Shown: one piece after another, positions 17,413 to 26,439 of the stretch
How the letters are laid out: every line of letters begins with the position of its first letter
How positions within the stretch are numbered: the stretch's first letter is position 1
NCBI RefSeq assembly: GCF_007744515.1
Contig: NZ_CP036268.1
Location: 1,589,712-1,653,711, forward strand
Source: Stratiformator vulcanicus
GTDB taxonomy: Bacteria; Planctomycetota; Planctomycetia; Planctomycetales; Planctomycetaceae
Direction of reading: 5' to 3'
DNA length: 64,000 nucleotides
The notes under the pieces: model-generated
Database searches by the model: none
Seen by the model: only the letters and a program-made list of their open reading frames with translations
What the model was told of the DNA's origin: nothing
Made by a program: the position numbers and the translations under genes

Positions 17413-18491
17413 CGAATCGTCAAAATGTGATTTGGTGGACAAGCCGCGGGCTGATCGGATTGGGAGCCGCCGCGGCTCTTGTCTATTTCATCGCGATTCC
17501 GACGTGGGACACGATTGATTACGTCTTCTTCGAGCAGCCGCAATCTGAAGTTCTCGAAGATCTCACGATCGCCGAGCAAATTCGCATCCGCGGCATGGAG
17601 TTCTTTACCGCCACCTGGTTCGCCGCGTTGGGGGCCGTTGTTGCCAGCTATTTGAATGTCATCGCCTACCGCATGCCGATCGGCAAAACGGTTTTCGCGA
17701 AAGACTCGGCGTGCCCCTCGTGCGGCAGCCGCATCCGGATGGCTGATAACATTCCGATCATCGGCTGGCTCCGCCTCCGCGGTGAGTGCCGCGACTGCCA
17801 GGAACCAATCTCCGTCCGTTACCCACTTGTTGAATTTGTCGGCGCCGCGATTTTCTTAACGCTCTATATAGTCGAAGTACTCAGCGGCGCAGAAAATATC
17901 CCGAATACAACGCGCTATTTTTATCGCGGCGCCCTGTGGATCGTGTGGTACACCAAGTGGGATGTCATTGGGCTCTATTTTTACCACTGCCTGCTGCTAT
18001 CCTCGCTGTTGACATTCGCACTCTTGGGGATTGATCGCCACCGCGTGCCGTGGTTCGCGTTCACCACCGCGGTCGTGTTCGGCCTTGTTCCACCTCAAAT
18101 CTGGACACACCTTAATCCGATCGCGCCGATACCCGGGGATGTCTTCGCTGAACTTTTCCCGTTCGAGCCGCAGAGACTGAGCGGCGTGTGCGGCCTTTTG
18201 GCCGGAATGATTCTGGGTGGGGCAATCGACCTTAGCATTAATCGCCTGTTGCGCCGCCCTTCGTGGGAGTCGCTTTGCGGGCTGGGAGTCGCGGGCACGT
18301 TTTTGGGGTGGCAGGCCACATTAGCCATTGCGTCAGCCCTCTGCAGCGTTTTAATCATCATCTTGGCGGCTCGAGTCATGTGGAAGCCAACTTTCACGAT
18401 CCCAGCAAACGGCTGCCTCTGCTTTGTAACCCTTGTCTTTCTCTGCAGTTGGTCGTGGCTACTTAAAAGCTATGGATCGCTTTGGCCGTAG
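17409..18491 (+). CDS. Prepilin peptidase-like (A24 family) protein, perhaps altered active site
   Basis: 360 aa, GTG start overlapping the previous stop. An N-terminal membrane helix leads to the PilD-type zinc-binding cytoplasmic domain with two Cys pairs (CPSCGSRIRMADNIPIIGWL, then CRDCQEPISVRYPLVE). The membrane part follows, with the first catalytic Asp candidate in LLGIDRHRVPW. The second should be a GxGD motif before the conserved FLGWQA segment. Here the segment before FLGWQATL reads SWESLCGLGVAGT, with no GD. Either the alignment shifts or the second Asp is lost. Prepilin peptidases cleave prepilin leaders such as those of DUF1559 proteins. Confidence 0.75.
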   Translation: MTNRQNVIWWTSRGLIGLGAAAALVYFIAIPTWDTIDYVFFEQPQSEVLEDLTIAEQIRIRGMEFFTATWFAALGAVVASYLNVIAYRMPIGKTVFAKDSACPSCGSRIRMADNIPIIGWLRLRGECRDCQEPISVRYPLVEFVGAAIFLTLYIVEVLSGAENIPNTTRYFYRGALWIVWYTKWDVIGLYFYHCLLLSSLLTFALLGIDRHRVPWFAFTTAVVFGLVPPQIWTHLNPIAPIPGDVFAELFPFEPQRLSGVCGLLAGMILGGAIDLSINRLLRRPSWESLCGLGVAGTFLGWQATLAIASALCSVLIIILAARVMWKPTFTIPANGCLCFVTLVFLCSWSWLLKSYGSLWP

Positions 18492-18546
18492 ATTGTTCGC
18501 AGAATTTTTGGGATGAATGCGGGTAACTTCATCTGGTTTAAAAACC

Positions 18547-18765
18547 GCTCGCAACTTTAGGGCCTCTCGGATGGAGAACTTTCCGAGTGTCCGTGGGTTA
18601 CGAAATAAATGATATCGAACAGGATATTAAAAACGACCAACCCGACTTGTTTGAGCGACGAGAATCTTTGTCCTCCGAGCGTGTGCAAAGCGACGGTCTG
18701 AAGAAGCAGATTCGCCAAGCGTTGCTCGACGAACCGCCCGAATTGCTAGGCCTTTCTGCCGTTTG
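18547..18765 (+). other. Short open frame fragment of unknown origin
   Basis: The frame reads VGYEINDIEQDIKNDQPDLF, then RRESLSSERVQSDGLKKQIRQA and LLDEPPELLGLSAV before TGA. The composition is protein-like (acidic, helical), but there is no clear start signal. It is followed at once by transposase debris. It may be a leftover gene piece from the same decay event. No function assigned. Confidence 0.3.
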
Positions 18766-18904
18766 AAAAGGCGGTCGATAGTCAGCGGGATGCGGTCGCG
18801 GAGCAAGCCTTGTTTGATTGTAACCGCCTCGATGAGACGAAAGAGCGGACTTCCAACTTGGCTTGTGCTACCGACGCAAGAAGCCTCCGGAGAATTGTCG
18901 AGGT

Positions 18905-19072
18905 CGCCAGCTCGCGTGGGCGATTGAATAGTGCTTCGAGCAGTTCGAGCAGGAGCCCAGACTCAACGAATATGAAGTCCGGTTATGAGGTGTCTTGCAC
19001 CGGCACATCACGCTTTCCATGGGTGCCTTCTCAGATCTGGCGATCATCCGCACCGCAGCATTCACAACCTAA
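18905..19072 (+). pseudogene. IS701-like transposase C-terminal remnant
   Basis: The frame from 18905 reads RQLAWAIE, TAG, CFEQFEQEPRLNEYEVRL, TGA, then GVLHRHITLSMGAFSDLAII before the final stop. This matches the end of IS701-type transposases, where CFEEAKGExGLDxYEVRxWxGWxRHITLxM is typical. Two in-frame stops show it is dead. Short protein-like pieces just upstream (EQALFDCNRLDETKE at about 18800) may belong to the same decayed element. Confidence 0.7.
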
Positions 19073-19792
19073 AGAGGCAGGTTGAGAGAGAAAATGGTTC
19101 GCCAATCGTGCCAGAATTTCGCCGTGTGCCCGTGAGGGTTGCCCTAACAGACCGGCCGAGGTCCGAAATCCGTCTTAATTTGGCCAGAGTGGTGACACCG
19201 CCACCTTTTCATCGCGTGCTGCTGCTTAAAACGCGGATTTCCTCCGCCAAAATCGGCTGTTTTAATTGGCTCTAGGATGACAGCGTATGACTTACGCCGC
19301 CTCGTCTTGACGTAGCGTGAAAGCAATCCGCTTCTTCGCATCCCCCTTGTGCCTCATTGCTCGATTGTCCGACTTTAAACTTAAAATTCAGTTGAAAACT
19401 CGCACACGGTACCGACAAGGGGATAGAGAGCAGGTCACCCACGCCCTATCAAACCATGTTACTGGTTTACGTCGACTCGATTCGGTGTCGTACCAACAGT
19501 CGATCTTTTCCAGTGCCATGCAGAGGCTTGCTGATGGCGAAGCTTTTTCGGTTTTCCTGCCATGTCCTGTGTTTCGTTTTAAAGCGCTCCCCGATGCCGC
19601 TGGGAATTGACTTAGGCAGATCATAGTAGGAAACTGATGCCTCGAAGCTCATTCGATTTGTTGTTGCGAAGTGACCATGTCGCCGGTTGCTTCTCTTCAT
19701 GTCGTGGGAGACTTTCTCGCTCGACGACTCTCTCGAAGAGATCGAGTGGCGCGCAGCGATCGATGCCCAGAGAATACAGGTACGGAACCAAT
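19073..19792. other. Intergenic decayed region, no gene seen
   Basis: About 700 bp between the transposase remnant and the sulfatase. Frames are short and not protein-like. It probably contains further eroded mobile-element DNA and the sulfatase promoter, neither of which I can define. Confidence 0.4.
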
Positions 19793-21568
19793 ATGTTTCG
19801 AGTGTTGCTCAACAGTCAGGCCGGTTGTCGAAGGTCTTTCCCTCGCGATTTGCTACACCAGAAGATTAGACAAGCCTTTATGCTTCTTGCGGTCGCTTGC
19901 GCACAACTTTTTTCTAGCCAAGCAATTTTTGCCAATCAGCCAACTCGGCCGAATATCATTCTGATTATGGCGGATGATATGGGCTACTCGGACATTGGCT
20001 GTTACGGGGGCGAGATCGAGACGCCGAATCTCGACAGGCTCGCCGCGGGCGGGGTGCGGTTCACCCAGTTTTATAATACGGCCCGATGCTGTCCGACGCG
20101 GGCCTCACTGTTGACGGGATTGTACCAGCATCAAGCGGGCATCGGGCACATGCAGAATGATCTCGGCTATGATGGATATCGTGGTGACTTAAATGACCGC
20201 TGCGTCACGATTGCGGAGGTCTTAAGAGAATCGGGCTATGGCACATATATGGCGGGTAAGTGGCATGTGACCAAGCACATCGGCCCCGACTGCCCAAGGC
20301 ACAATTGGCCGCGGCAGCGCGGGTTTGATCGCTTCTACGGCACGATTACCGGGGCGGGGGACTTTTACGATCCGCCGACGCTCACCCGTGATAATACGAT
20401 GCTCACGATTCACACAGATAAAGAGTATCCGGCGAAAGACTATTATTATACGGACGCAATTAGCGACCACGCGGTTAGATTCATTGGCGAACATCTTGAC
20501 AACGACGCGGACCGGCCGTTTTTCGCTTATGTGTCTTACACGGCAGCGCACTGGCCGATGCAAGCGCCGGACGAGGCTGTGGGAAAATATGAGGGACGCT
20601 ATGCCGGCGGTTACGCTCCGATCAGGCGGGCTCGCTTCGACAAAATAAGAGAATTGGGTCTGATTAATTCATCGTGTCAATTAACCGAATGCGTGGGCGA
20701 ATGGCCAAATGTGAAACATAAGGAATGGGAAGCCCGCTGCATGGAGGTCTATGCGGCGATGGTCGACGTGATGGACCAGGGGATCGGGCGGATCGTTAAA
20801 GAACTTGAGAGGCGAGGGGAACTTGATGAGACGCTGATTCTATATTTGCAAGACAATGGCGGCTGTGCCGAGGGTACGGGTCGAAGGCCCCGGCCCGATT
20901 TCTCGAAACGCCCTGCGAGCGCACCCTTTAAGCCGCTCGCCGCCGATGAGATTGTGACGACTTACAAACCCAGTCAGACGCGTGACGGCTATCCGATGCT
21001 TCGAGGTCCACAGGTGATGCCGGGGCCGCGGGACACCTTTATTGCGTACGGGAAAAACTGGGCGAATGTTTCCAATACGCCTTTTCGCGAATATAAGCAC
21101 TGGGTGCACGAAGGAGGGATCTCGACCCCATTGATTGCTCATTGGCCCGAAGGCATTCGCGAACCGGGGCGGCTTGTCCATGATCCGGCCCATTTAATCG
21201 ACATCATGGCCACCTGTGTGCATATCGGTGACGCGCCGTATCCGACTGAAAAGGGTGACGTTGATGTCGTCCCGTTCGAGGGGACGAGCCTTGTTGGCGT
21301 CTTTCGGCAGACACAACCGATCTACAAACGAGCGATATTCTTCGAGCACGAAGGTAACCGGGCCGTCAGAAAAGGTGATTGGAAGCTCGTTGCCAAAGCG
21401 GGGCGTCCTTGGGAACTGTACAATATGGTCAGTGACCGCAGCGAAACGACCGACCTCGCCGAAGATCGCCCAGAATTGGTCGATGGCCTTAAGACGGAGT
21501 GGAATAAATGGGCAGATCGAGCGAACGTCCGCCCGTATGATGTCTGGCGAAAAAGCCGCAATAAATAG
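19793..21568 (+). CDS. Formylglycine-dependent sulfatase, exported
   Basis: 591 aa from ATG 19793. The hydrophobic segment AFMLLAVACAQLFSSQAIFA then acts as signal peptide; ATG 19880 is an alternative. The mature part begins RPNIILIMADDMGYSDIGCY, the metal-binding DD motif of sulfatases. The activation site is CCPTRASLLTG (C-x-P-x-R), whose first Cys would be converted to formylglycine. Later motifs are MAGKWHVTKH and LYLQDNGGCAEGTG. The tail (GDWKLVAKAGRPWELYNM) is typical of arylsulfatase-A-like planctomycete enzymes that cleave sulfate esters from polysaccharides. Substrate unknown. It is a single gene, isolated by decayed DNA upstream and mtfA downstream. Confidence 0.92.
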   Translation: MFRVLLNSQAGCRRSFPRDLLHQKIRQAFMLLAVACAQLFSSQAIFANQPTRPNIILIMADDMGYSDIGCYGGEIETPNLDRLAAGGVRFTQFYNTARCCPTRASLLTGLYQHQAGIGHMQNDLGYDGYRGDLNDRCVTIAEVLRESGYGTYMAGKWHVTKHIGPDCPRHNWPRQRGFDRFYGTITGAGDFYDPPTLTRDNTMLTIHTDKEYPAKDYYYTDAISDHAVRFIGEHLDNDADRPFFAYVSYTAAHWPMQAPDEAVGKYEGRYAGGYAPIRRARFDKIRELGLINSSCQLTECVGEWPNVKHKEWEARCMEVYAAMVDVMDQGIGRIVKELERRGELDETLILYLQDNGGCAEGTGRRPRPDFSKRPASAPFKPLAADEIVTTYKPSQTRDGYPMLRGPQVMPGPRDTFIAYGKNWANVSNTPFREYKHWVHEGGISTPLIAHWPEGIREPGRLVHDPAHLIDIMATCVHIGDAPYPTEKGDVDVVPFEGTSLVGVFRQTQPIYKRAIFFEHEGNRAVRKGDWKLVAKAGRPWELYNMVSDRSETTDLAEDRPELVDGLKTEWNKWADRANVRPYDVWRKSRNK

Positions 21569-21671
21569 ATGCCTCGTTTTTTTAGGGTGGCCAATAAGCT
21601 GAAGGCTCTTTTCGCTGCACAATCCGGACTCGGGCCGGACCACTCTTAATTTATTCGGATCGCCGCATTAC

Positions 21672-22463
21672 ATGTTCGGATTATTTCGTGGTTGGCGACG
21701 CGGGAGGCTGAAGAAGAAGCCATTTCCCGAGCAGTGGGAGCAATGGCTGAATGAGAACTTCACGCAATTCCGAATGCTGCCGGTCGAAGACCAGCAAGAG
21801 CTCCGCAAGAGTGTGCAGATCTTCGTGGCGGAGAAGCATTGGGAGGCGGCAAAGGGCTTTCAATTGACAGAAGAAATGAAGGTGATCGTCGCCGCGCAGG
21901 CCTGCGTGCTGACGTTGGGCTTTCCCGGCGACTACTTCGACAATCTCAGCAGCGTCATCTTATTTGAGGATGAATATAGCCGGAAGACATCGGGGCTCGA
22001 ACGGCGCGGATGGGTGGCGTCGATGGAAACCGGCGTCCGTTACGGCGAGGCGATGCTGCATGGCCCGGTGGCTCTTTCGTGGGAAGATACGCTTCGCGGT
22101 GCCCGAATTCCCAACGACGGATTCAATCTGGTTTACCACGAATTCGCACACATCCTCGACTTCGCTGATTTCTCCGTCGACGGAATTCCGTCCGCCTTTG
22201 GACTCGAAGACCTCGATCGCTGGAAGGAGTCGTTTACTCGGGAATATCACAATCATGTCCGCGCGACGCGTCAGGGAGAGCACACGCTGTTGGGCCGATA
22301 CGCCGCGACGAATCCGGCGGAGTTTCTGGCGGTGGGCACGGAGGTGTTCTTCGAAAAGCCACGCCTGATGCAAGTTCGCCTGCCGCAATTGTTCGATCTG
22401 TTTCGAGAGTTTTATCGGCAAAATCCCGCGGAGTGGAAAGCGGACGAAACTCAGGAATCGTGA
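21672..22463 (+). CDS. mtfA: MtfA-type zinc-dependent peptidase
   Basis: 263 aa. The zinc motif HEFAH (LVYHEFAHILDFADF) lies near residue 160, with a downstream Glu in the NPAEFLAVGTEVFFEKP segment as third-ligand region. The N-terminus (PFPEQWEQWLNENFTQFRML) and overall length fit the MtfA family, cytoplasmic metallopeptidases related to anthrax lethal factor. In E. coli, MtfA interacts with Mlc. Here there is no phosphotransferase context, so the physiological role is open. The 3' end overlaps the convergent ferredoxin gene by 13 bp. Confidence 0.88.
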   Translation: MFGLFRGWRRGRLKKKPFPEQWEQWLNENFTQFRMLPVEDQQELRKSVQIFVAEKHWEAAKGFQLTEEMKVIVAAQACVLTLGFPGDYFDNLSSVILFEDEYSRKTSGLERRGWVASMETGVRYGEAMLHGPVALSWEDTLRGARIPNDGFNLVYHEFAHILDFADFSVDGIPSAFGLEDLDRWKESFTREYHNHVRATRQGEHTLLGRYAATNPAEFLAVGTEVFFEKPRLMQVRLPQLFDLFREFYRQNPAEWKADETQES

Positions 22464-22849
22464 CGTGGATCGGCCGGGCGGTCGTGCGTTTCGGCCCACT
22501 GACGCACGTGATCGGCGGTGGCGTTGTTGACGAAGTCGTCCGGGATCAAGAGGTCTTCGAGGATACGTCCTTTAATGACGGTCTCTGCGATAATCCGCGG
22601 CACGTCGTCGATCGTGACGTTTCCATAATGGATTCCATGAGGATAAATGATCACGGCAGGGCCGTACTCGCATTGCTCCAGGCACCCGGCGTGATTCGCT
22701 CGGACATCGGGACCGAGGCGATGCTTGGCGATTTCTGCCTTGAACGCGGCACGCAGCGATTGATCGGCCAACGGATCGCAGCAACCGCGGCGATGGTCGG
22801 GTGATCGCTGGTTCCCGCAGACGAAGATATGGTGTGTGAATGCGGGCAT
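22451..22849 (-). CDS. Thioredoxin-like [2Fe-2S] ferredoxin
   Basis: 132 aa. Four Cys sit in the thioredoxin-like ferredoxin pattern: HHIFVCGNQRSPDHRRGCC, then AGCLEQCEYGPAVIIYPHG. This matches small (2Fe-2S) ferredoxins related to NuoE or the Aquifex and Azotobacter Shethna-type protein. It would carry electrons in the cytoplasm; the partner is unknown. The C-terminal tail (HVRQWAETHDRPADP) is hydrophilic. The gene is convergent with mtfA and overlaps its last codons; a terminator in the shared tail is not visible. Confidence 0.85.
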   Translation of the reverse strand: MPAFTHHIFVCGNQRSPDHRRGCCDPLADQSLRAAFKAEIAKHRLGPDVRANHAGCLEQCEYGPAVIIYPHGIHYGNVTIDDVPRIIAETVIKGRILEDLLIPDDFVNNATADHVRQWAETHDRPADPRHDS

Positions 22850-22982
22850 GGGTCAGTCTGCAAATCCGATTGCGATTGTCGTGGTTGGGGAGGGAGCGAA
22901 CCGGTGTCGCCCGCTACAATAAACCGACGCACGTAGTTTGGGAACGAGATCGAGTGATCAGGAAGTCGGTCGGAGCAGCCGA

Positions 22983-23639
22983 ATGTGGGTGAAATTCTGC
23001 GGATTGACGTCGGTCGAGGCCGTCCGGTCGCTGTCTTCCCTGCAGCCGGATGCACTGGGGCTGAATTTTTATGACCGATCGGTCCGGTGCGTCAGCGTGC
23101 AATTGGCGCAGGAGATGACCGAGGCGATTCCGCCTTCTATCGCGAAGGTCGGCGTGTTCGTGAACCAGATTCCCGATGAAGTCGTCCGGCACGTCAGTGA
23201 GGTCGGCCTTGATGTCGCGCAATTTCATGGCGATGAGTCACCGGAGTTGCTGCTGGCGTTTCGAGAACGGCTGCCCGATACTAAGGTCATCAAAGCCGCG
23301 CGGATGACGCCGTCGTTCGAAGACGACTTTCCTGATTACCTGGCGGAGTGCGACAAGCTCGATTGCCGACCGGACTATTGCCTGATCGACGCGCATGTCA
23401 AAGGTGAGTACGGTGGGACAGGGGCGACGCTCGAATGGTCACGTCTCGCCGAAATCGATCGGGCCGGTTGGCCGCCACTGATCTTGGCTGGCGGATTGGT
23501 GCCCGAAAACCTGGCCGAGGCAATCGCGACAGTCAGGCCTTTTGGGGTCGACGTCGCGGGGGGAATCGAAGCGTCGCCGGGCGTCAAAAACTTTGATCGA
23601 GCACGGCGATTCATGAATCATTGCGAGCGGCGCGATTGA
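22983..23639 (+). CDS. trpF: Phosphoribosylanthranilate isomerase
   Basis: 218 aa starting MWVKFCGLT, the signature beginning of TrpF (KxCGxT), which fixes the ATG at 22983 rather than an upstream frame extension. Further motifs are [43 protein letters not shown] and [15 protein letters not shown]. The last is followed by [19 protein letters not shown]. TrpF is a TIM barrel that catalyses the third step of tryptophan synthesis (PRA to CdRP). Other trp genes are not nearby, as is common in planctomycetes. The family is confidently identified. Confidence 0.95.
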   Translation: MWVKFCGLTSVEAVRSLSSLQPDALGLNFYDRSVRCVSVQLAQEMTEAIPPSIAKVGVFVNQIPDEVVRHVSEVGLDVAQFHGDESPELLLAFRERLPDTKVIKAARMTPSFEDDFPDYLAECDKLDCRPDYCLIDAHVKGEYGGTGATLEWSRLAEIDRAGWPPLILAGGLVPENLAEAIATVRPFGVDVAGGIEASPGVKNFDRARRFMNHCERRD

Positions 23640-23742
23640 TCCGTTCTCCGTGCGCCGTAGAAATGAGACAGGGCGCGCGGATAGACTTCGCGTAAGACCC
23701 GCCCTGTGTGAACATTCGCCTCTCCTCACAAAGCCGATTGCG

Positions 23743-24177
23743 ATGCCTGCCGATAAAATCGTTCTGATCGAAGACGACCGCGAAATCTCTAGCACGCTGA
23801 CCAGCGTCCTTTCCGGCGCCGGCTATAGCGTGCGGGCCGCCCCGAACGGCCTCGAAGGGCAGAAGCTACTCAGTGCGGATCGACCGGACCTACTGATCAC
23901 CGATATGATGATGCCGCGGATGGGCGGGTTTCCGATTCTCGAATTCCTGAAAACGCTCGACAACCCGCCGCCGGTGATCATGATCACCGCGAACGAAGGG
24001 GGGCGTCATAAAGCGTACGCAGAGATGCTCGGAGTGGTCGACTACCTTCGCAAGCCCTTCGCGATGGACGTGTTTCTCGATGCGGTGTCGCGGGCAATTG
24101 CGAAGGGCAAGGAAGGCGAAGGCCAGTCGGAGTCCGACGAAGCTGTCGGCAGCCCGAAATTGCGGAAGGGCAAGTAG
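23743..24177 (+). CDS. Single-domain response regulator
   Basis: 144 aa from ATG 23743. A CheY-like receiver: acidic pocket IEDDRE near residue 9, phospho-acceptor Asp in [14 protein letters not shown], Thr in VIMITANEG, Lys in [10 protein letters not shown]. There is no output domain; a charged tail ([20 protein letters not shown]) follows. Such stand-alone receivers act in phosphorelays or chemotaxis-like control. No histidine kinase is adjacent, so the partner is unknown. The upstream frame is open but lacks receiver sequence, hence the shorter start. Confidence 0.9.
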   Translation: MPADKIVLIEDDREISSTLTSVLSGAGYSVRAAPNGLEGQKLLSADRPDLLITDMMMPRMGGFPILEFLKTLDNPPPVIMITANEGGRHKAYAEMLGVVDYLRKPFAMDVFLDAVSRAIAKGKEGEGQSESDEAVGSPKLRKGK

Positions 24178-24234
24178 CGTTCTCGCCGCATTGAATCAGG
24201 CGGCGGTCAAGAGCGTAGGTGACTCGTTGCTATA

Positions 24235-24260
24235 GTCCCTTGCTTGCGCTGCGGGCTTGT
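24235..24260. repeat. 26-bp repeat R4, copy 1
   Basis: GTCCCTTGCTTGCGCTGCGG and six more bases. Recurs at 25551 with one G/A change. The two copies bracket the lipoprotein and bshB1 genes. Resembles short intergenic repeats common in planctomycetes; role unknown. Confidence 0.7.
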
Positions 24261-24282
24261 TAGAGTAAAATGCGCATTTCGA

Positions 24283-24585
24283 TCAGCGCACATTCAGGTT
24301 GTCGTCGATGCGGCGCGCTTGCTCCGACATGATGTACTTTCGCCAGAACCAATCGGGATCGCTTTCGACATTCTCTTCGCCGCGGCCCTCGCGGCCAACG
24401 ACTGCCCAAGGATCTTCCTCGGGCAGATTTGCGTCGTCATCAAATCGTTTGAAATGATTATCCAAGGCGACGGACCGTTCATGCCAGTACTCGTCCCAAG
24501 TCTCGAGCGAGGTGCAACCTAGTCCGAAGACAATGAGAGAAAGACCGGCGACGGCCATAAAAACGAACGATGGTCGGTGTGGCAT
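24283..24585 (-). CDS. Small putative lipoprotein, 100 aa
   Basis: The N-terminal hydrophobic helix (SFVFMAVAGLSLIVFGLGC) ends in a lipobox-like GLGC followed by TSLETWDEYW. The mature part is short, acidic and Trp-rich (DDDANLPEEDPWAVV; SDPDWFWRKYIMSEQARRID). It is probably anchored in the membrane facing the periplasm. No family was recognised. It is divergent from bshB1, with about 200 bp of shared upstream DNA. The lipobox is a good but not decisive sign, since the frame is short. Confidence 0.65.
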   Translation of the reverse strand: MPHRPSFVFMAVAGLSLIVFGLGCTSLETWDEYWHERSVALDNHFKRFDDDANLPEEDPWAVVGREGRGEENVESDPDWFWRKYIMSEQARRIDDNLNVR

Positions 24586-24793
24586 GGCGCAATTCCTACG
24601 TCGACTTCGAGGATGAAGCCGTTTGAAATGCGATGTGAAATGGGAAACCGCGGGGAGAGGGGCCGGACGTTAGATTGTTGGCGGTTCGGTGTCCAGACGG
24701 AGTTTCATTGCTGCGGCGATCACGGTCTCATCGATCGCGGTCTCGTCGATCACCGTTTCGGTAGGCTTCGGCGTTTTGCGAGAGTGATTCAGT

Positions 24794-25504
24794 ATGAGCG
24801 TTCAAGAAATGCCGGCGTCCCCGCTTGATTTACTGGTCGTCGCTCCGCATCCCGACGATGCGGAAATCAGCGTCGGCGGCACGATTCTCAAGGCACTGGC
24901 GGATGGCAAGTCGGTCGGCGTCGTCGACCTCACCGACGGTGAGCCAACGCCGCACGGCACGCCGCAGCGACGGGCGAAAGAGACGACCGCCGCGACGGAA
25001 GTGCTCGGGCTGACGTGGCGACATCAGTTGGGGCTGCCGAATCGATCATTGGTCGATGACCTCGATGCACGGGCGAAACTGGCGGGTGTCTTTCGTCAGA
25101 CTCGACCGAGCGTGATTCTCTCTCCATTTGCCGAAGATGCGCATCCTGATCACGTTGCCGCCACGCGATTGATCAACGATGCCCGATTCTGGGCGAAACT
25201 GTCGAAGACTGATCTGCCTGGGGAGCCGTTTCATCCGCCGCGGATTTTGTATTACTTCAGCGTCCACTTGCGGATCGTCGAACAGGCCTCGTTTGTCGTC
25301 GATGTGTCGGAGCATTTCGAACGCAAGCTGGAGGCGATCCGCTGCTATGAAAGCCAGGTCATCGAAGGGCGTTCGACCGAATTCCCGACAGTGTTCGATG
25401 ATCTACGGGGTCGGGCGAGGTACTGGGGTTGGACGATCGGCGTCGGCTATGCTGAGCCGCTGCACAGTCGCGAGCCGATTCATGGTGACGTGTTTAGCGT
25501 TTGA
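24794..25504 (+). CDS. bshB1: BshB1-like LmbE/PIG-L deacetylase
   Basis: 236 aa. The zinc site [13 protein letters not shown] near the N-terminus and the second site [13 protein letters not shown] define an LmbE/PIG-L N-acetylglucosaminyl deacetylase. The order of motifs ([36 protein letters not shown]) matches BshB1, which removes acetyl from GlcNAc-malate in bacillithiol synthesis. Other bsh genes are not in the window, so the bacillithiol assignment rests on family resemblance alone. The ATG at 24794 has no strong Shine-Dalgarno. A related mycothiol-type or other sugar deacetylase is a less likely alternative. Confidence 0.85.
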   Translation: MSVQEMPASPLDLLVVAPHPDDAEISVGGTILKALADGKSVGVVDLTDGEPTPHGTPQRRAKETTAATEVLGLTWRHQLGLPNRSLVDDLDARAKLAGVFRQTRPSVILSPFAEDAHPDHVAATRLINDARFWAKLSKTDLPGEPFHPPRILYYFSVHLRIVEQASFVVDVSEHFERKLEAIRCYESQVIEGRSTEFPTVFDDLRGRARYWGWTIGVGYAEPLHSREPIHGDVFSV

Positions 25505-25550
25505 TCGACGAACTCAATCGGTGACGCTGTCCGGGCAACGCCCACTCGCG

Positions 25551-25576
25551 GTCCCTTGCTTACGCTGCGGGCTTGT
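25551..25576. repeat. 26-bp repeat R4, copy 2
   Basis: Same orientation as the copy at 24235, one mismatch (TTAC versus TTGC). It lies just after bshB1 and just before the end of the DtxR-type gene. Confidence 0.7.
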
Positions 25577-25585
25577 GTCTGGTCG

Positions 25586-26251
25586 CTATCGCTCTTCGAC
25601 GAGCAGGCCTTCGGCGGCGGCGTGGCCGAGGGAGATCGACTTGCCGTCGACATCGACCGTCACAAGTGCAGCTTCAGTACTGTTGCCCGAGATCGTGCCG
25701 CTGACGCCGATCTCCATGCCTGAGTCGGACAGAAAACGAAGAAAGTCGGCCGACTGATTCGTCACGCGGACCAGCCGAAAATTCGTGCCCGTCTTGCAGT
25801 CGCAAAGCCGACACGTGTCGATCTGATCAGTCGGCATTTCGCCCTGCGACGTCGGGATGGGGTCTCCGTGGGGGTCGGTCGTGGGGGAGCCGAGGAACTC
25901 GTCGATTGCGTCAATCAGTTGATCGCTGACGGCGTGTTCCATGTGCTCCGCCTCTTCGTGAACCTGATCCCACGTAAGGTTGAGCGTCTTCACCAGGAAC
26001 AGTTCGATCAGGCGGTGGCGGCGGAGGACTTTGATCGCGTGCGTCCGGCCTTTTTCGGTCAGTTCGACCCCCTCGTACGGGGTGTATGCCGCCAGTTCAG
26101 CGTCGGAGAGCGTTTTCAACATGCTCGTCACGGTGCCGGGTGAGACACCAAGTTCCTCAGCGAGTCGACCAGTCGAGACGACCTGATGGTCGGTACGCAG
26201 CCCGACCTGTAGGATCGACTTCAAATAGTTCTCGACGGTCAGGCTGGGCAT
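25586..26251 (-). CDS. DtxR/MntR-family metal-dependent repressor
   Basis: 221 aa. The N-terminal winged helix reads TVENYLKSILQVG, LAEELGVSPGTVTSMLKTLS, YTPYEGVELTEKG. The dimerisation/metal domain follows, with RHRLIELFLVKTLNLTWDQV and HEEAEHMEHAVSD, holding the His and Glu residues that bind Mn or Fe in this family. The C-terminal part has Cys (TCRLCDCKTGTNF) and an SH3/FeoA-like domain. It would repress metal-uptake genes when Fe or Mn is bound. It is convergent with bshB1. Targets are not visible here; the metal cluster at 10-18 kb is a possibility only. Confidence 0.9.
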   Translation of the reverse strand: MPSLTVENYLKSILQVGLRTDHQVVSTGRLAEELGVSPGTVTSMLKTLSDAELAAYTPYEGVELTEKGRTHAIKVLRRHRLIELFLVKTLNLTWDQVHEEAEHMEHAVSDQLIDAIDEFLGSPTTDPHGDPIPTSQGEMPTDQIDTCRLCDCKTGTNFRLVRVTNQSADFLRFLSDSGMEIGVSGTISGNSTEAALVTVDVDGKSISLGHAAAEGLLVEER

Positions 26252-26377
26252 GGTCGACTTCGGTTGAGGACAGCACAGGCAGAGGTCGCGATCGCCCCGG
26301 ACATCTTGCTGCCCGGAATCATACGTCCCGACCCAATCAAAGTTCGACCCACGACGTGATTAACGAGCATTTCCGGA

Positions 26378-26439
26378 ACAAGCCGCGCATTAAGTGAGCG
26401 GGCCGTGTGAGTGATCCGCTTACTTCGTGCGCGGCTTGT
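26378..26439. repeat. R1 inverted repeat (26.4 kb)
   Basis: Arms ACAAGCCGCGCAT..AGCGG and CCGCTTACTTCGTGCGCGGC close on a loop containing GTGTGAGTGAT. The left arm has several mismatches to the family consensus. First of the R1 copies found between 26 and 47 kb. Confidence 0.8.
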
